This document shows, one piece after another, positions 5,049 through 5,606 of a stretch of 5,606 nucleotides of DNA. Origin of the DNA: an uncultured Streptomyces sp. (GTDB lineage Bacteria; Actinomycetota; Actinomycetes; Streptomycetales; Streptomycetaceae); the NCBI GenBank assembly GCA_946480485.1, contig CAMLJW010000358.1:1-5606 (forward strand), in the 5' to 3' direction. A program made the translations under genes and the position numbers. Positions within the stretch are counted from its first letter, which is position 1. Every line of letters begins with the position of its first letter. Below the pieces are notes generated by a model. It was not told the DNA's origin and ran no database searches. It saw only the letters and a program-made list of their open reading frames with translations.

Positions 5049-5077
5049 ATGATGGCGCCCATGACCGTGGACAGCAA
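5049..5077 (-). promoter_or_regulatory. Candidate leaderless promoter of the integrase
   Basis: On the minus strand TTGCTG and CATCAT are 17 bases apart, and the -10-like hexamer ends six bases before the integrase ATG. That would start the transcript at or next to the A of ATG and explain the missing ribosome-binding site. Both hexamers match the consensus weakly (3/6 and 4/6), so the support is mainly positional. Confidence 0.35.
5056..5073. promoter_or_regulatory. Operator-like palindrome, copy in the integrase promoter
   Basis: CGCCCATGACCGTGGACA fills the spacer between the putative -35 and -10 of int. A repressor bound here would exclude polymerase, tying integrase expression to the same control as the early genes. 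It is the nearest relative of the copy at 2804-2821. Confidence 0.5.
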
Positions 5078-5087
5078 GGCGCTTGGC
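5076..5087 (+). repeat. 12-bp direct repeat, left copy
   Basis: AAGGCGCTTGGC recurs exactly at 5261-5272 on the other side of the attachment core. The core itself carries a near copy in inverse orientation (minus strand TAAGCGCTTGGC, within 5181-5192). Candidate recombination protein site. Confidence 0.5.
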
Positions 5088-5090
5088 GCA

Positions 5091-5100
5091 TTAGCGATGT
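5091..5100 (+). repeat. 10-bp direct repeat, left copy (candidate arm site)
   Basis: TTAGCGATGT recurs at 5208-5217. The two copies lie either side of the tRNA core in the same orientation, as arm-type integrase sites do in attP. Confidence 0.5.
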
Positions 5101-5110
5101 GCATGGGGCT

Positions 5111-5142
5111 GCGAAAGAAAAAGACCAGCGTTTCCGCTGGTC
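5111..5142 (-). terminator. Intrinsic terminator downstream of the tRNA 3' end
   Basis: On the minus strand an 8-bp stem, GACCAGCG/CGCTGGTC (5123-5142), closes a GAAA tetraloop and is followed directly by TTTTTCTTTC. This is a canonical factor-independent terminator. It begins 9 bases after the tRNA CCA end, so after integration the element would supply the terminator of the rebuilt tRNA gene and shield int from tRNA read-through. Confidence 0.8.
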
Positions 5143-5151
5143 AGTGACCGG

Positions 5152-5196
5152 TGGCGCCCCCGGCAGGACTCGAACCTGCGGCCAAGCGCTTAGAAG
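5152..5196 (-). other. attP: attP core: 3' part of tRNA-Arg(UCU)
   Basis: Read on the minus strand, 45 bases match a tRNA from the anticodon loop to CCA: loop CTTCTAA (anticodon TCT, plus-strand 5192-5194), stem strand GCGCT, variable TGGCC, T-arm GCAGG-TTCGAGT-CCTGC, acceptor strand CGGGGGC, G73 and CCA. The preceding bases (CACAC) cannot pair with GCGCT, and no D-arm precedes them, so homology ends at the anticodon loop and this is not a whole gene. G73 and UCU both fit arginine. Tyrosine integrases commonly use exactly this part of a tRNA gene as crossover region, and int is adjacent. Confidence 0.85.
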
Positions 5197-5207
5197 GTGT
5201 GCGAGGT

Positions 5208-5217
5208 TTAGCGATGT
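5208..5217 (+). repeat. 10-bp direct repeat, right copy (candidate arm site)
   Basis: TTAGCGATGT is identical to 5091-5100. CTGCG follows within a few bases in both copies, extending the similarity. Confidence 0.5.
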
Positions 5218-5260
5218 ACTGACCTGCGTTTTTCCTGGCCGCGTCGAACCAATCTAAGGA

Positions 5261-5272
5261 AAGGCGCTTGGC
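5261..5272 (+). repeat. 12-bp direct repeat, right copy
   Basis: AAGGCGCTTGGC is identical to 5076-5087. Each side of the core therefore carries one copy of both short repeats, with a wider gap between them on this side (43 bases against 3). Confidence 0.45.
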
Positions 5273-5318
5273 CTATCCTTGGGGGCATTTTGGCGGGGAA
5301 TCGACGCCCGGTCATGAT

Positions 5319-5352
5319 GCCGCCCAGGTCCCTCATCAGGGACCTGGGCGGC
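5319..5352. terminator. Perfect 15-bp stem hairpin, possible terminator
   Basis: The 15-base arm 5319-5333 (starting GCCGCCCAGG) pairs exactly with 5338-5352, leaving a CATC loop. No T-run follows on either strand, so it may be a T-less actinobacterial terminator or another structured element. Which strand it serves is unclear. Confidence 0.5.
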
Positions 5353-5468
5353 CCCGGTGCCGCGGCTCCGTCATCTGGGCGGAACGGCCGACCTCGCGCG
5401 AGGGTGTCCTGTCGCGGCAACCGGTACCCGCGGTGAGTTGCGGGCGCATATGGAGGGGCGGGCTCCGA

Positions 5469-5498
5469 TTGTGGTACCCCTCACCATGATCACACAAT
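5469..5498 (+). promoter_or_regulatory. Weak candidate rightward promoter
   Basis: TTGTGG and CACAAT are 18 bases apart at the start of the AT-richer segment, upstream of an operator-like palindrome. An imperfect dyad, GTATCGTTGACGACAC (5499-5514, 6 of 8 pairs), overlaps the predicted start region. The consensus match is moderate, and no downstream gene is visible in the window. Confidence 0.25.
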
Positions 5499-5529
5499 GT
5501 ATCGTTGACGACACAGTAATTTGATCTTG

Positions 5530-5547
5530 GTCCCGCGAGCGTGGACA
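5530..5547. promoter_or_regulatory. Operator-like palindrome, copy in the right intergenic region
   Basis: GTCCCGCGAGCGTGGACA has the invariant CGTGGACA right half and a weaker left half (CCGCG). It lies downstream of the weak rightward promoter candidate. Confidence 0.4.
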
Positions 5548-5606
5548 TGTGCCTCGCTCCACCGCCTCGCCCCCTTGGGTCGTCGCCCGACGACGACGCA
5601 TCGGCG

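Larger units (their letters stand above)
5197..5606. other. Region with no convincing gene, right of the attachment core
   Basis: All open frames here are short, lack ribosome-binding sites and read as low-quality Arg/Pro-rich shadows. The stretch holds the right copies of both short repeats, a strong hairpin (5319-5352), a locally AT-richer segment (about 5484-5527) with an imperfect dyad and a weak promoter-like pair, and one operator-like palindrome. An ATG at 5547 is open to the window edge but has no ribosome-binding site. The next real gene is probably beyond the window. Confidence 0.6.

Noticed and set aside
5241..5286. Second tRNA-like segment on the minus strand (GCCCCCA, AGGATAG and GGTTCGA strings)
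   Set aside because: Order and spacing do not fold into a cloverleaf, and it lies about 90 bases from the true 3' fragment; it does not supply the missing 5' half.
5547..5606. ATG open to the right edge (MCLAPPPRPLGSSPDDDASA)
   Set aside because: No ribosome-binding site, Pro/Asp-rich low-quality sequence, and the ATG overlaps an operator-like site; too short to support a gene call.
1..5606. CRISPR array or insertion sequence
   Set aside because: No regularly spaced repeats, no transposase and no terminal inverted repeats were seen.

Overview
The window is very GC-rich. Its coding frames end mostly in G or C, GTG starts are common, and the small-protein families look actinobacterial (Streptomyces or a close relative). 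It carries a tyrosine integrase, the 3' part of a tRNA gene used as attachment site, two divergent helix-turn-helix (HTH) regulators and a tightly packed run of small unknown genes. This fits the lysogeny/integration and early-gene region of a temperate actinophage or an integrative plasmid/ICE. Because non-tRNA DNA lies on both sides of the tRNA fragment, and matching short repeats lie on both sides too, the site reads as attP of a free or phage genome rather than a chromosomal junction.

Layout. Positions 1-2366 (minus strand) hold seven genes read right to left: 78, 200, 80, 128, 194 and 85 aa plus a truncated seventh. Every junction is a 4-base ATGA or GTGA overlap. None has a confident function; one has a membrane segment, one a coiled coil, one a winged-helix look. 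Upstream on the same strand are a basic helical protein (2450-2779) and a small XRE-type HTH protein (2676-3059) whose ORF runs 104 bases into the next gene in another frame. After a regulatory gap, a second HTH protein (3276-3674) reads to the right, followed by a possible 34-aa ORF and a 62-aa gene (3861-4049). That gene converges on the integrase (4071-5042, minus) across a large inverted repeat. To the right lie the integrase promoter, short repeats, an intrinsic terminator, the tRNA-Arg(UCU) 3' end, and about 400 bases without a convincing gene.

The most interesting observation is a family of six 18-base imperfect palindromes, approximately YGYCCAYGNNCRTGGRCR. They lie at the XRE-gene promoter (two copies flanking the core promoter), in front of the rightward regulator, just upstream of the 109-aa gene, between the putative -35 and -10 of the integrase, and in the right-hand intergenic region. 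This suggests one repressor controlling early genes, its own region and integration. Either HTH protein could be that repressor; a lambda-like reading makes the rightward gene CI-like and the leftward one Cro-like. The regulatory assignments are inference from sequence pattern and position only.
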